From NCBI GenBank assembly GCA_964347835.1, contig CAYFZR010000065.1, positions 27,464 through 91,463 of the forward strand: DNA of 64,000 bases, in the 5' to 3' direction. Numbering within the stretch: position 1 is the stretch's first letter; every line of letters begins with the position of its first letter. Shown one piece after another: positions 49,083-60,310 of this stretch. This DNA is from CAYFZR01 sp964347835 [NCBI: uncultured archaeon]. GTDB taxonomy: Archaea; CAYFZR01. The notes under the pieces are model-generated. The model did no database searches, had not been told where the DNA came from, and saw nothing but the letters and a program-made list of their open reading frames with translations. A program made the position numbers and the translations under genes.

Positions 49083-51065
49083 TTATTCATTTTCATTCGT
49101 TCTCAAGAGTTCTTTCGCTCTTCTCTCTTTGTATTCATAGATGATATCCTCGATTGTGTCTAAATGTTCCATATCTTTTTGTTTTTTATCTTCCAATAGC
49201 CAATTCTCAATTTCTTTCTTGAAGAGTTCTGAATCTATAACTGCAAAATCGTCAACATGTCTGAGTTTTACCTTATCAGGATCTATTATAGGAATATTCT
49301 CTTGTTTAAATACCTCTTCTGCTACGTGTGACATCCCTTTTTTCGCTATGATACATTTTGCGCCTTTCGCCAATGATTTTGCTGTGGAGGCTCCACCTCC
49401 ACTCACATCCATAATGTATATAACATCGTTAGAGAGTCCAACTTGGTCTTTTAATTGTTTTATACAGTCTTTAGAGAATGTGTTCAGTATTTTAACTGGT
49501 TTTATCTTTTTTGAGGGTTCTAAAGAGTGAATTCTTTTTAATCTTTGAAGTTCTTTTGCATATCTTGAGGATCTCTCCTTTTCCTTAATTATTTCTGTTT
49601 TTAAATCTTCAATCATTTTTTCTTTTGCTCTAAGAAGAGTATCTTTTCGTATCTCTATATCTTCCTCTTTTACGATTCTTTCGAGTTTTATTTGTAACTC
49701 ATTTTTCTCAGAAATTATTTTCTCCTTTTCTTCTATTAAAAATACGTTTTCTTCCTCTAATCTATCAATTCTCTTTTCTAATTTCTTAATTTTGTTTATA
49801 AAATCTTTCAAATCATCTTTTTCTGGGTGCTTCTCCACTACTTTCTTTGTTTTCTCTTTTTTCTCGGTTACCATATTGACAGCATCTCTCAGCGTGTAGC
49901 CTTTTATCGTTAGTTCCTTTATTTTATTAACGTCCCCCTTGAAACCAATATCTTCTAGTTTACTACTTATCTGTAAAAATTTATTTTTATAAGAATTAAA
50001 TGCCTTGATGGCAGCTGCTAAAGAGTCTCTCTGATGGGAATCGTTGGGAGGATGTATTTTCTCTTCCATTATGTAAGCGTTGACAATTTCCCTCTTATCC
50101 TGTACGCTTAGTTGATCGTGAGAAATCAACTTAGCATTAAATATTGCTGATATCTTTTCAATCTGTTTTGGAGGAGGGTGGATATCTGTTGTTACTATCA
50201 CAGGAGTGCCGAATTTTCCTACAAAATTTATTATGTCGCTTCTTGACATATTTTTCATACTTTTGATGGATAAAAGGCGACCATTGAGATCAAGTATTGA
50301 TAAACCCGTTGTCGTTCCAGGATCTATTCCCACAATCAAAGGAGAAGATTGTTTTCTCTTTTCAAATGTTTTCATTCTTGTTGGTTTTACTGTAACCCTG
50401 ACGTCAGGACCTTTTACTTCTCTTAAAAACTTCTTAATCTTAGGGTAGGTTGCATAAGCAGTAAATTCGCTTCTAGAATATCCTTGATCTTTGGTTTTAA
50501 TATTTAAGTCATAGTCAATACTTTTTTCATCTAAGTTTCGTTTAACCTCTCTTGTAACCTGCTGGATCAGATTGTGAATCTTTCTTCTGTATCTTGCTTG
50601 GCTAAATCCCCCCGGTCCAATGCTTCTTGCTCTACTCACAATGATTTTGGTAGCGTCTTCAATTTGTGCTATTTCTGTTCCTATACCCTTATCTGCGAGT
50701 AATGCACATACACAGGCTTCTTCTAATGAAGAAGCCCTCTCTCCGAGATGGATTCCATATTTTTTAGCGATTTTATGCAGGGGAATTTGTTTCCCAAATG
50801 TGCCAGTTACTTGGACGATTCTGGTTTCTGGAGATAAATTATCCAAAAAACGTTTCAGGCGCCTCCTGTTAGGTACTAATTCATATACGTTATCCGTGGC
50901 GAGTATATTCGGCTTTTCTTTGTAAATTAGCCTTAAAAGTTTGTGATAGCTGACTCTTTCAAAAGAAAAAACGACGCTACCATCTTTTACTCCAACGGCA
51001 GAGAAGTATGGTTGTCTTTTTCCTCTAATTGAGCCGTATACAACATCGACTCCTACTGTGCGCAA
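49083..51065 (-). CDS. DUF460 protein: RuvC-like domain plus coiled coil
   Basis: 660 residues from TTG 51065, which follows GGTGG by 5-6 nt; a TTG at 51077 is less well placed. N-terminal domain (MRTVGVDVVYGSIRGKRQPYFSAV) with a cluster of basic residues, then a RuvC/YqgF-like RNase H fold (IVGIDPGTTTGLSIL, about 245-260, and DSLAAAIKAF), a long coiled coil (about 400-520), and a terminal Rossmann-like segment (IYIMDVSGGGASTAKSLAKGAK). The family is found across archaea; a nuclease or nucleic-acid-processing role is inferred from the RuvC-like Asp motif. Confidence 0.88.
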   Translation of the reverse strand: MRTVGVDVVYGSIRGKRQPYFSAVGVKDGSVVFSFERVSYHKLLRLIYKEKPNILATDNVYELVPNRRRLKRFLDNLSPETRIVQVTGTFGKQIPLHKIAKKYGIHLGERASSLEEACVCALLADKGIGTEIAQIEDATKIIVSRARSIGPGGFSQARYRRKIHNLIQQVTREVKRNLDEKSIDYDLNIKTKDQGYSRSEFTAYATYPKIKKFLREVKGPDVRVTVKPTRMKTFEKRKQSSPLIVGIDPGTTTGLSILDLNGRLLSIKSMKNMSRSDIINFVGKFGTPVIVTTDIHPPPKQIEKISAIFNAKLISHDQLSVQDKREIVNAYIMEEKIHPPNDSHQRDSLAAAIKAFNSYKNKFLQISSKLEDIGFKGDVNKIKELTIKGYTLRDAVNMVTEKKEKTKKVVEKHPEKDDLKDFINKIKKLEKRIDRLEEENVFLIEEKEKIISEKNELQIKLERIVKEEDIEIRKDTLLRAKEKMIEDLKTEIIKEKERSSRYAKELQRLKRIHSLEPSKKIKPVKILNTFSKDCIKQLKDQVGLSNDVIYIMDVSGGGASTAKSLAKGAKCIIAKKGMSHVAEEVFKQENIPIIDPDKVKLRHVDDFAVIDSELFKKEIENWLLEDKKQKDMEHLDTIEDIIYEYKERRAKELLRTNENE

Positions 51066-51082
51066 ATATACCACCAATCAGT

Positions 51083-51319
51083 ATGAGTGTATATGGAAAA
51101 ACTTTCGTTAAAATACGAAAGATTGTTAAATTTAACATTTCTAATGAAGATATCAAAACTGAAAGAATAACACAAATGTCTCTGCCTCCTTTTCCACGGT
51201 GGCCAATTTTTTCCCACTCTGATAATGGTTTTCTTCTTATTTAATGTTGTCCCGCCACCGACGAAGAAATGGAAAGAAGACTTAAAGAAGAGAAAGAAAG
51301 AGGATTAGAGGATAATTAA
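51083..51319 (+). pseudogene. Short frame with in-frame stop
   Basis: ATG 51083 reads MSVYGKTFVKIRKIVKFNIS ... RWPIFSHSDNGFLLI then TAA at 51242-51244. Without a frame change, 24 more codons follow (CCPATDEEMERRLKEEKERGLEDN) to TAA at 51317-51319. The acidic-basic helical tail looks like protein. Either a recently interrupted small gene or two chance frames. The start is divergent from DUF460. Confidence 0.35.
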
Positions 51320-51399
51320 CTCTCTTCAAAATCTCTTTTTTTCTGTGTGGTTTAGGTTGTTAACCCGACTGTATAGAGCTAATTCAATAACTGTATATT

Positions 51400-53156
<1,757 letters not shown>

Positions 53157-53311
53157 TCATAAACCTCCCTTCTTTGAAAATCGAAAAATAATAAGTGGCT
53201 TTTAATCTAAAATATATATAATTTTTTCGTGTAATTCTACTAAGACTCGAATCTCTCAAAAAAGAGTATTTTTTATTTCAGTATAAAATTATTCTTAATA
53301 AATTAGCGTGT

Positions 53312-53328
53312 GCAGCGAGCCACGCTGC
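53312..53328. repeat. AGCCA hairpin 3 with partial repeat
   Basis: GCAGCG-AGCCA-CGCTGC, 5 nt downstream of the stop of the methyltransferase gene (minus strand), preceded at 53276-53290 by TTTCAGTATAAAAT, the reverse complement of the start of the composite repeat. It could end transcription of the methyltransferase gene, though the + strand orientation keeps the AGCCA loop. A truncated third copy. Confidence 0.7.
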
Positions 53329-53333
53329 TTAAC

Positions 53334-53810
53334 TTATCTTCTCTTTCTTGCTTTAACGTGGATAGACCAGCCGAATAAATTTGGAAACCAGTTATAGTAA
53401 AATCTGTCATAATCCTTTACATATGTAGGATCGAACCCAACAAGTCTTAATACTTTCATTAAATCCTTTGGGTGTACTAATTTCGTGTGATAAGGGTTCC
53501 AACCGCTTTCCCATTGAATTTTACCTAAAAGATATAATATTTTTCGTCTAACGGTGAACATATTCGGCGTTGTGAATTCCAAGATTCCGTCGGATTTTAA
53601 TATTCTAAAGCATTCTCTGAAGAAATCAATGGGATGTATCGTAAGATGTTCTAACAATTCAAATGCTAGGATATATTCACAAGAATTATCCTCGAAGGGA
53701 TAAGGAGTAACGTTTAGATCTAATATTCTATCCGGCTCAAAATCCGGGTTTATATCTATGTTTATAAACCCTTCTCTCTTTTTCAATCCGCAACCCAGAT
53801 TTAATTTCAT
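53334..53810 (-). CDS. SAM-dependent methyltransferase (type 11)
   Basis: 158 residues. KLNLGCGLKKREGFINIDINPDFEPDRILDL is motif I for this subfamily, followed by YPFEDNSCEYILAFELLEHL and CFRILKSDGILEFTTPN. Such enzymes often methylate sugars in polysaccharide clusters; the neighbour at 53872 is a glycosyltransferase. ATG start; alone, with the AGCCA hairpin right after its stop. Confidence 0.87.
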   Translation of the reverse strand: MKLNLGCGLKKREGFINIDINPDFEPDRILDLNVTPYPFEDNSCEYILAFELLEHLTIHPIDFFRECFRILKSDGILEFTTPNMFTVRRKILYLLGKIQWESGWNPYHTKLVHPKDLMKVLRLVGFDPTYVKDYDRFYYNWFPNLFGWSIHVKARKRR

Positions 53811-53871
53811 CTCTTAACGCCCTAAGTAATCTGTTTAAATTTTCAATTAGTTATCGTCGTTTTAACTTTCA

Positions 53872-55101
53872 TTAATTTATAGTTTCTTCATATATCTCTA
53901 TAACTTTAGGAATAATCCTGTCGGGTAAGAAGTCTTCCAGAGTTTCGTGTCCTAATTCTCCCATCGATCTTGCAGAGTTTTTATCGTATAGCAAATTGCA
54001 TAAAGCATCTTCGAGTTCCTCCGAGTCTCCTGGAGTGAAAAACAATCCTGTTTCTCCATTTTTCACCAATTCTGGGCTGCCCCCAGTCTTAGAGGCTATA
54101 ACGGGTTTTTTAAAAGAATATGACTCCAAAATTACTCTGCTTAGAGGTTCTGGAGATGTTGATGGGACGACTACTAGCGATGAGTTAGCATATTGCTCCC
54201 AAAGATCCATACCAACTTTTTTGCCCAAAATTAGAATATTCTCGTTCAGCCTTTTTTTATTGATTTCCTCAATGATTTCTTTTTTGAGAGGTCCAGCACC
54301 CAGCATTTTGAATTTAACTGAGGAATCACTTTTAACAATTCTTTCTGCTGCTTCTACTAATGTTTCTATTCCTTTTCCCCTTATCCACCGTCCTAAAAAT
54401 AAAACAATTTTTTTAGAATCATCTTCACTGGAAATTTTTTTGCTTAAGTCTATGAGATTCGGATCTGCCATATTATAAACTTTGGAAATATTTTTTGACG
54501 GTAAAATTTTTGAAGAGACGTTTTTGACGAATTCACTAACACATATTATCCTATCCGCCGATTCAAGGTATTTTAGACCGATCCTATTATTAAATACGTT
54601 TAAAAAGGATTCGAAACTGTAGTGACCTCGATTCTTTAAACACTTAATGCATTTTGTAAAGCTAAATTTTTCAAAACAAACTTCATCGTTGTAGATCAAT
54701 TTGTTGTCCAATGCTGAACATATCCTAGTGTAATCGTGTTGGTGATAAATTAACGGCAAACCTGTTAATTTCTTCAAATACCATGGGTTAAAAACAGAAT
54801 CGAAATGATGTACATGAATCAGATCTAATTTTTGTTTATCGATTATTTTTTTTGCTCTTTTTAAAAAATTTAACTTCGGTATTGGAGATCTAGGATAAGA
54901 TGAATAAACGCCATCAAATCTATAAATTTCAAAATTATCATTAACCTTTTCCCTTTTTTTTGTACCAGGTAGCGCAGAGGTCAAAACTATGTTTTTAATC
55001 CCTGCTTTTGATAAATAATAAGAGTAGAGATGTGCACTCCTCTCCGCGCCCCCTTGATATGGATGGAAATTTTCGGAGATTCTGCATACCGATAAGACCA
55101 T
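53872..55101 (-). CDS. GT4-family glycosyltransferase
   Basis: 409 residues. The N-terminal ENFHPYQGGAERSAHLYSYYLSKAG is the GT4 acceptor-binding loop, and KKIVLFLGRWIRGKGIETLVEAAERI plus SLVVVPSTSPEPLSRVILESYSFKKPVIA (EPxSxxIxE) forms the donor-binding site. The central CFEKFSFTKCIKCLKNRG is a small insertion with three cysteines. Start ATG 55101 with GGGAGGG 7 nt upstream. Part of the surface-polysaccharide region. Confidence 0.9.
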   Translation of the reverse strand: MVLSVCRISENFHPYQGGAERSAHLYSYYLSKAGIKNIVLTSALPGTKKREKVNDNFEIYRFDGVYSSYPRSPIPKLNFLKRAKKIIDKQKLDLIHVHHFDSVFNPWYLKKLTGLPLIYHQHDYTRICSALDNKLIYNDEVCFEKFSFTKCIKCLKNRGHYSFESFLNVFNNRIGLKYLESADRIICVSEFVKNVSSKILPSKNISKVYNMADPNLIDLSKKISSEDDSKKIVLFLGRWIRGKGIETLVEAAERIVKSDSSVKFKMLGAGPLKKEIIEEINKKRLNENILILGKKVGMDLWEQYANSSLVVVPSTSPEPLSRVILESYSFKKPVIASKTGGSPELVKNGETGLFFTPGDSEELEDALCNLLYDKNSARSMGELGHETLEDFLPDRIIPKVIEIYEETIN

Positions 55102-55296
55102 TGAAAAGCCCTCCCACCAGCAAATATATAATTGAATTATCTTAATAATTGCGCATATTAGAAAGTTATGTGAGGTTAATAAATTTTTTTGCATCTATTC
55201 AGATGTAAAGAACCGTCTTCAAGGGATAGATAAACTTTAGGAGGCTAAAAAGAACAGGCTGAGGAAATGAAATTTTTAATCTCTTAAAAAGATGAT

Positions 55297-56010
55297 TCAG
55301 AGAAAGTCTTTCTCTAATTTTGCCATCTTTTTTATCAGTTCAGACGTATCTATCAGGTCCTTCACGCTGGAAGAACTAACTTTAAGTAGTCTTACGGTTT
55401 CTATGGCTGTGAAAAAAGACCATAGGTCTTGATCTAGATCATACATTCTAATTTTATTTTTAAAATCGCCGATAGTCTCTTTTTCTAAGAGATTTTTCCT
55501 CTCGTCATTTAGTTTTGATGATAAAATCTCTATACCTTTGCTTATTATCTCACCAATTATCTCTTCTGAAATAATGTTTTCCGGGATTTTAATTTCCCCA
55601 ATAAACTTATTATCTTCTATATCTTCTTTTGAAAATTCTAATAAGCCTTTTTTACTTAGTACAGTAAGCATGGAAAACTTTAGAGCCCATTCATGAAGAT
55701 TTACCAAGAAATTCATTTCTTCCCTTCTAAAATATGGAACAACCTCGTACCTTCCGAAATCTTCTCTGCTTTTTTTTACGTCCTCAATAGCTCCAATAAT
55801 GACGCCTTTTGCTTTTTCTTCGTCTATATATTTTGTTAAAAAATCTTTTAGACTCTTTCCAATTTTTTCAATCAATAACTTCGAAAAATCGTATTGTTCT
55901 TTTGGAAAAGATAATTTAGGCATGTTCTCTATCACATCATAACATACAGCAAAATCTTTTATCAATCGAGAAACAGAATCATTTATATCTTCATTAATCG
56001 TTGAATACAT
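55297..56010 (-). CDS. Hypothetical helical protein
   Basis: 237 residues, all predicted helices (for example YDFSKLLIEKIGKSLKDFLTKYIDEEKAKG, LNDERKNLLEKETIGDFKNKIRMYDLDQD). Strongly charged, no motif or membrane segment. ATG start; a single gene divergent from the gamma-glutamylcyclotransferase-like gene at 56110. Confidence 0.62.
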   Translation of the reverse strand: MYSTINEDINDSVSRLIKDFAVCYDVIENMPKLSFPKEQYDFSKLLIEKIGKSLKDFLTKYIDEEKAKGVIIGAIEDVKKSREDFGRYEVVPYFRREEMNFLVNLHEWALKFSMLTVLSKKGLLEFSKEDIEDNKFIGEIKIPENIISEEIIGEIISKGIEILSSKLNDERKNLLEKETIGDFKNKIRMYDLDQDLWSFFTAIETVRLLKVSSSSVKDLIDTSELIKKMAKLEKDFL

Positions 56011-56109
56011 AATATTCTATGTGCTTGGAAGTATATATATATTTATTTCAGTTTTGCGAATCTCTTAATAAGACAACCTTTTTATTTTGGATTTCTTAGA
56101 TAAAAAACT

Positions 56110-56511
56110 ATGAACCTAGATTCTTTATTCGTATACGGAACTCTCATGAACACAGAATTATTAAGAAAATTGATTCGTGACTATCCAATAAATATAGAAG
56201 AAGGAAAAGTTAATGGCAGATTGTATAAATGTGGTAACTTTCCCATGCTTATAGAATCTAAAGATGAGTATGTTTATGGAAAAATTTTTACTATAAAGAA
56301 TTTACTGGAAAAGATACATATTCTGGATAGATACGAGTGCTATGAAAAAAATAATCCAGAAAGCCTTTTTATCCGGAAGAAAATCGAAGTACTACTAAAA
56401 GATGACGCAAAGAAAATAGCCTGGGTCTATGCCGGAAACGTAAACTCAGAACGTATAAATGAAATATGCGTTGAAAAAAACTACATTAAGAGCGGATCAT
56501 GGGAGCAGTAG
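56110..56511 (+). CDS. Gamma-glutamylcyclotransferase-like (GGCT) protein
   Basis: 133 residues. FVYGTLMNTELLRKL contains the YGSLM-type loop, and FPMLIESKDEYVYGKIF with LDRYE(C)YE give the catalytic acidic residues. Family members cyclise gamma-glutamyl amines; in archaea the substrate is unknown. ATG start with only a few bases after a T-rich run, so the mRNA may be leaderless. Confidence 0.87.
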   Translation: MNLDSLFVYGTLMNTELLRKLIRDYPINIEEGKVNGRLYKCGNFPMLIESKDEYVYGKIFTIKNLLEKIHILDRYECYEKNNPESLFIRKKIEVLLKDDAKKIAWVYAGNVNSERINEICVEKNYIKSGSWEQ

Positions 56512-56520
56512 GTTTTTGAA

Positions 56521-57606
56521 TTAAACTATTTTGGAGTAAATCCTTTCAACCTCGTTTACTATATCTTGAACCTTTAACTCAGGAATCATGACCAAAGTTG
56601 TAAGTGATGCTCCTCCTGCCCCTACGCCTTCCTTAACAACTCCTCTCTCATAAGCCCGTAATCCATTGTACTTGGTTTTAGAAAAATCTAAATCAACTCC
56701 AACGATGGGTACTTGACTTGAGATTTTTTTGACCAAAAATTCAATATCGGAGGTTTTATCCTCTAGTATCCACCTTGTTGTCCCCAATATAATATTTTCC
56801 AAGGAATTAGGATTTTTTTTGGAAAGGATAGACAATATTGCGCACATCTGGGTTCCTCCTGCAATTATTACCGGAGCGTATTTAGAGGCGCCATCTACAA
56901 TTCCGCTGAATGCAGCCTGCATGGGATCTCCTACAGCTTTTATTGCCATTATAGGATCTTCCTGACAATCTCCCTCTTCTATTCCTGCATTTTTTAATCC
57001 TTCTTCCACAACCTTTATTTTTAATTCGCTTGGATTATGTGGCATGCTACTGCTCACCTTATCTCTGGCATCTATTCCCATAGCAAGGAGAACTCCTAGA
57101 GCCGTTGTGGTTCCTCCTGGAATGCTCTCGCCTATGCATAGAAAGTCTGAGGTCTTGGCGATTAGTTCTCCGACCATCTTTCCCTTATCATAGATTTTAA
57201 ATGGATCTTCTACTGCATTGCCGGTTCTTATGTCATTTCCAGGGATTGAACCAACTACAATAAAAGGTACTGCCGGATTTACCCTAAGACCAGCACTAAT
57301 ACCAAATATAGGAAATTTCGCTAGATTTTTGCATGCTAATGTAATTATAGCCGGAGTAGGAATGCCATCAGGCGTTACTGGAACTCCTTCTAAGCATATG
57401 CACCTTTCTAAAAAAAGAAACTCTAGATCTCCGGTGGGAGTAAGATCTGTAATCTCAGGAAAGGCTCCTGCCGCAGATATTCCATGAATTTTTGCTGTCT
57501 CTGTATTTCCTAAAACACACAAAAAGGCGGATTTTTTATTATAGATTTCTGATAAGAATTTTTTCCCTTTTTTCTTATTTACGACTATTTTGATTTCACC
57601 GAGCAC
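56521..57606 (-). CDS. cobT: Nicotinate-mononucleotide phosphoribosyltransferase, archaeal CobT
   Basis: 361 residues. CVLGNTETAKIHGISAAGAFPEITDLTPTGDLEF, VGSIPGNDIRTGNAV, CIGESIPGGTTTALGVL and VIIAGGTQMCAIL are the archaeal CobT/UPF0284 blocks. The enzyme activates the lower ligand base of cobamides (phosphoribosyl transfer from NaMN). GTG start with GGTGG 5 nt upstream. Isolated from other cobalamin genes here. Provides the cofactor for ribonucleotide reductase at 40247 and possibly methyltransferases. Confidence 0.93.
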   Translation of the reverse strand: MLGEIKIVVNKKKGKKFLSEIYNKKSAFLCVLGNTETAKIHGISAAGAFPEITDLTPTGDLEFLFLERCICLEGVPVTPDGIPTPAIITLACKNLAKFPIFGISAGLRVNPAVPFIVVGSIPGNDIRTGNAVEDPFKIYDKGKMVGELIAKTSDFLCIGESIPGGTTTALGVLLAMGIDARDKVSSSMPHNPSELKIKVVEEGLKNAGIEEGDCQEDPIMAIKAVGDPMQAAFSGIVDGASKYAPVIIAGGTQMCAILSILSKKNPNSLENIILGTTRWILEDKTSDIEFLVKKISSQVPIVGVDLDFSKTKYNGLRAYERGVVKEGVGAGGASLTTLVMIPELKVQDIVNEVERIYSKIV

Positions 57607-57653
57607 GAAACCACCTTATGGTGGTAAAAAACGATTACTTCATAAAACTCTTT

Positions 57654-58946
57654 CTAGACTTCCATAAAGTAAAGACTCTTCTCGTCCATTCCGAGTTCTA
57701 TATATTTTCCGGTTCTCAATATTTCATGGGTCTCTTTTAACGGTGCTACTCTTTTTCCAGGACCTATTACTGAATTTTCAAAAATTTCAACATTTTCTCC
57801 AACAACCACAGTTTTGTCTACATCTCTTCCATAGAATTCTAGTGGAAAATCGCTATCTAACAAACTTCCTGACCCAATAGTAGTATATCTACCCACCACA
57901 CACTTGTTTAGGCTAGAATGTTTTTCTATATTCACAAAATCCATTACAACGCTGTTTCTAATCGTTACGTTGTCTTCTATTATACAGTTGTCTCCTATCG
58001 AGGAGTTTTCTATCCATACATTATCTCCGATTTCACAGTCTCTTCCTATTAAGGTATATTCTCCAAGGTGAATGCTTCCGCTTAGTAGTTTAGACTTATT
58101 TCTCTCCTCCGTAGAGGCTAAAACCCATCTATTTAACCCACAAATCTCACACTCATTTATAAGTCTAATATGCCCAAGTTTTTTGTGTAATACATCAAAA
58201 CTGGTGTGAAGATAACTTCCGGGAGTTCCAACATCTGCCCAGTAACCATGGAACGGAAAACCATAGATAGGATATCCTTTATCTACTAGGTAAGGTACTA
58301 CGTCTCCTCCTAAGTCCTTTACCTTATCCCCCATCTCCTTAAAGACTTCTCTGATCTCTGGAGAAAATAGATATATCGCAGTATTTACAAGCCTAGATGG
58401 TTCTTCTCCTTTTTTAGGTTTTTCGACAAACTTTATAATTCTATTGTCATTGGTGACCTCTGCAACTCCAAACTGAGAAACAGACTCATGAGGCTCCAAT
58501 ATTTTGAGTCCTATTGTAAGTAGCGCCTCCTTTTTTTTGTGGTATTCGAACATTTCTTTTATCTCAATGTCTACTACATTGTCACCGCTAACAACCAGTA
58601 CGTCTCCGTCAATATCGAAGTAATCTATACTAAATCTAACTGCATCTCCGCTTCCATTATCATCATATCTTGGTTGATAGCGAAATATAGCGTCTTTCTT
58701 TAATCCTAATCTACCAGAAAATCCTTTACCTTCTTTGAAAAATTCTTTCAGTCTCGTAGTATTCACATCACCTTTGCTAGCGATGTAGAACTCTCTACAT
58801 CCTTGATCAGCCAGTCCTTCAAATAATATAGCCAAAATCGATTTATTGCACATCTCTACAAGTGGTTTTGGCTGATGCAGCGTTAAAGGAAATAATCTTG
58901 TCCCTCGCCCTCCTACGGTGGCAATTACAGGCGGCATGTCCTCCAT
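57654..58946 (-). CDS. Sugar-1-phosphate nucleotidyltransferase with beta-helix domain
   Basis: 430 residues. VIATVGGRGTRLFPLTLHQPKPLVEMC is the nucleotidyltransferase signature; VSGDNVVDIEI carries the metal-binding Asp. A cysteine pair sits near residue 255 (CEICGLNRWV) in place of a linker, then about 130 residues of left-handed beta-helix repeats (IGDNVWIENSSIGDNCIIEDNVTIR). Similar to mannose/glucose-1-phosphate uridylyl/guanylyltransferases. Last gene in a four-gene sugar-nucleotide run on the minus strand; it and the enzyme at 60310 may supply the substrate UDP-glucose. Confidence 0.87.
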   Translation of the reverse strand: MEDMPPVIATVGGRGTRLFPLTLHQPKPLVEMCNKSILAILFEGLADQGCREFYIASKGDVNTTRLKEFFKEGKGFSGRLGLKKDAIFRYQPRYDDNGSGDAVRFSIDYFDIDGDVLVVSGDNVVDIEIKEMFEYHKKKEALLTIGLKILEPHESVSQFGVAEVTNDNRIIKFVEKPKKGEEPSRLVNTAIYLFSPEIREVFKEMGDKVKDLGGDVVPYLVDKGYPIYGFPFHGYWADVGTPGSYLHTSFDVLHKKLGHIRLINECEICGLNRWVLASTEERNKSKLLSGSIHLGEYTLIGRDCEIGDNVWIENSSIGDNCIIEDNVTIRNSVVMDFVNIEKHSSLNKCVVGRYTTIGSGSLLDSDFPLEFYGRDVDKTVVVGENVEIFENSVIGPGKRVAPLKETHEILRTGKYIELGMDEKSLYFMEV

Positions 58947-59017
58947 ACTATCCCATGGTTGACTATGGTTAGAATCTTACTTAAGCATTACCTTGTTACA
59001 AAAATTTGCAAAAAATC

Positions 59018-60310
59018 TTAAATCTTACTATCTCCTCTCCCCAGACCTATATGTATAACATCATCGTCTGTTTTTTCCAAAATACGCCGAGTATCTATTA
59101 AAATCTGCTTATTCATGTTCTTTGTGTGTTTTTTTACTTCCCTAAACTCTTCCCAATCCGTTACTATCACACAACAATCACTATCTTTAAGAGAAGATTC
59201 AAGGTCCTTTGCATATTCTATAGAATCACCAAATATTTTCTTTGCGTTTTCCATTGCTCTGGGATCATAAGTAATTACTCTCGCCCCATTTTTTTGAAGT
59301 TCGTTTATAATGGGAATTGCTGGAGAATTCCTCATGTCATCTGTATTTGGCTTAAAAGAAAGTCCTAATACGGTTACTTTTTTTCCATTAAGTCCTGATA
59401 AGGTATTTTTTACTGTTTCTACTACATAGAGAGGTTGTCTTTTATTTATTTCCAGGACAGATTCGAGTAAAATTGGTTCGTATCCAATCTTTTTCGACGC
59501 GCTTATAATGGCAAGAACATCCTTGGGAAAACAAGATCCGCCAAAACCGGGTCCAGCTTTGAGAAAGTGTGGAGAAATTCTATGGTCTAAACCCATACCC
59601 TCTGCGACTTTATCAACATTGACATTAAAAACGTCGCATATGATGGCAAGTTCATTAATAAAGGATATTTTTGTTGCTAAGAAAGCATTGGATGCGTATT
59701 TAATCATTTCAGCAGTTTTGAAGTCTGTATACAATTTTGGACAGTCAAAACTCTCGTATAACTTGGCAATTTCCTTTTGAGATCTACTATCTAAAGATCC
59801 GATTATAATTCGATCAGGATTGAAAAAATCATATACCGCTTTGCCCTCTCTCAAAAACTCTGGATTAACCACTATTCCAAAATCTTCTCCAAATTTTCTA
59901 TTTGAAGATTTCTCCAAGATTGGTCTAATGATATTATCAGTTGTTCCTGGAATAACTGTACTCTTGACCACAACGGTGTGATAGCCTTTTAGAGCCTTTC
60001 CTATCTCAAACGATGCTGATTCCACGTATTTTAAATCGATGCCACCATCTGGGTTACTTGGAGTGCCGACACAAATAAAAGATACTTCACTGTTTTGGAT
60101 GGCATAATTTGTATCTGTTGTGAATTCCAATTTTCCTGATGCTTTTTTTAATAAATCACCTAATTGAGGTTCATAAAAAGGAATTTCTCCTCTTTTTATC
60201 TTCTTTATTTTTTCTTCATCGATGTCTACGCAGATTACATCAAAGTTGATAGACGCAAAACAAACTGCCGTTGTTAATCCAACGTAGCCTGTTCCTATGA
60301 TTGAGATCAT
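59018..60310 (-). CDS. UDP-glucose/GDP-mannose 6-dehydrogenase family
   Basis: 430 residues. N-terminal Rossmann GTGYVGLTTAVCFA; VNPEFLREGKAVYDFFNPDRIIIG; catalytic cysteine in GPGFGGSCFPKDVLA; C-terminal domain VTVLGLSFKPNTDDMRNSPAIPI. Oxidises the C6 of a UDP- or GDP-hexose to the uronate with two NAD+. Its start overlaps the stop of the preceding nucleotidyltransferase by 1 nt. The neighbouring UDP-xylose synthase-like gene supports UDP-glucose as substrate, but UDP-GlcNAc or GDP-mannose cannot be excluded. Confidence 0.9.
   Translation of the reverse strand: MISIIGTGYVGLTTAVCFASINFDVICVDIDEEKIKKIKRGEIPFYEPQLGDLLKKASGKLEFTTDTNYAIQNSEVSFICVGTPSNPDGGIDLKYVESASFEIGKALKGYHTVVVKSTVIPGTTDNIIRPILEKSSNRKFGEDFGIVVNPEFLREGKAVYDFFNPDRIIIGSLDSRSQKEIAKLYESFDCPKLYTDFKTAEMIKYASNAFLATKISFINELAIICDVFNVNVDKVAEGMGLDHRISPHFLKAGPGFGGSCFPKDVLAIISASKKIGYEPILLESVLEINKRQPLYVVETVKNTLSGLNGKKVTVLGLSFKPNTDDMRNSPAIPIINELQKNGARVITYDPRAMENAKKIFGDSIEYAKDLESSLKDSDCCVIVTDWEEFREVKKHTKNMNKQILIDTRRILEKTDDDVIHIGLGRGDSKI

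Noticed and set aside
56110-56511. Gamma-glutamylcyclotransferase-like gene as part of glutathione metabolism
   Set aside because: Archaea rarely use glutathione and no supporting genes are near; the family name alone is kept.
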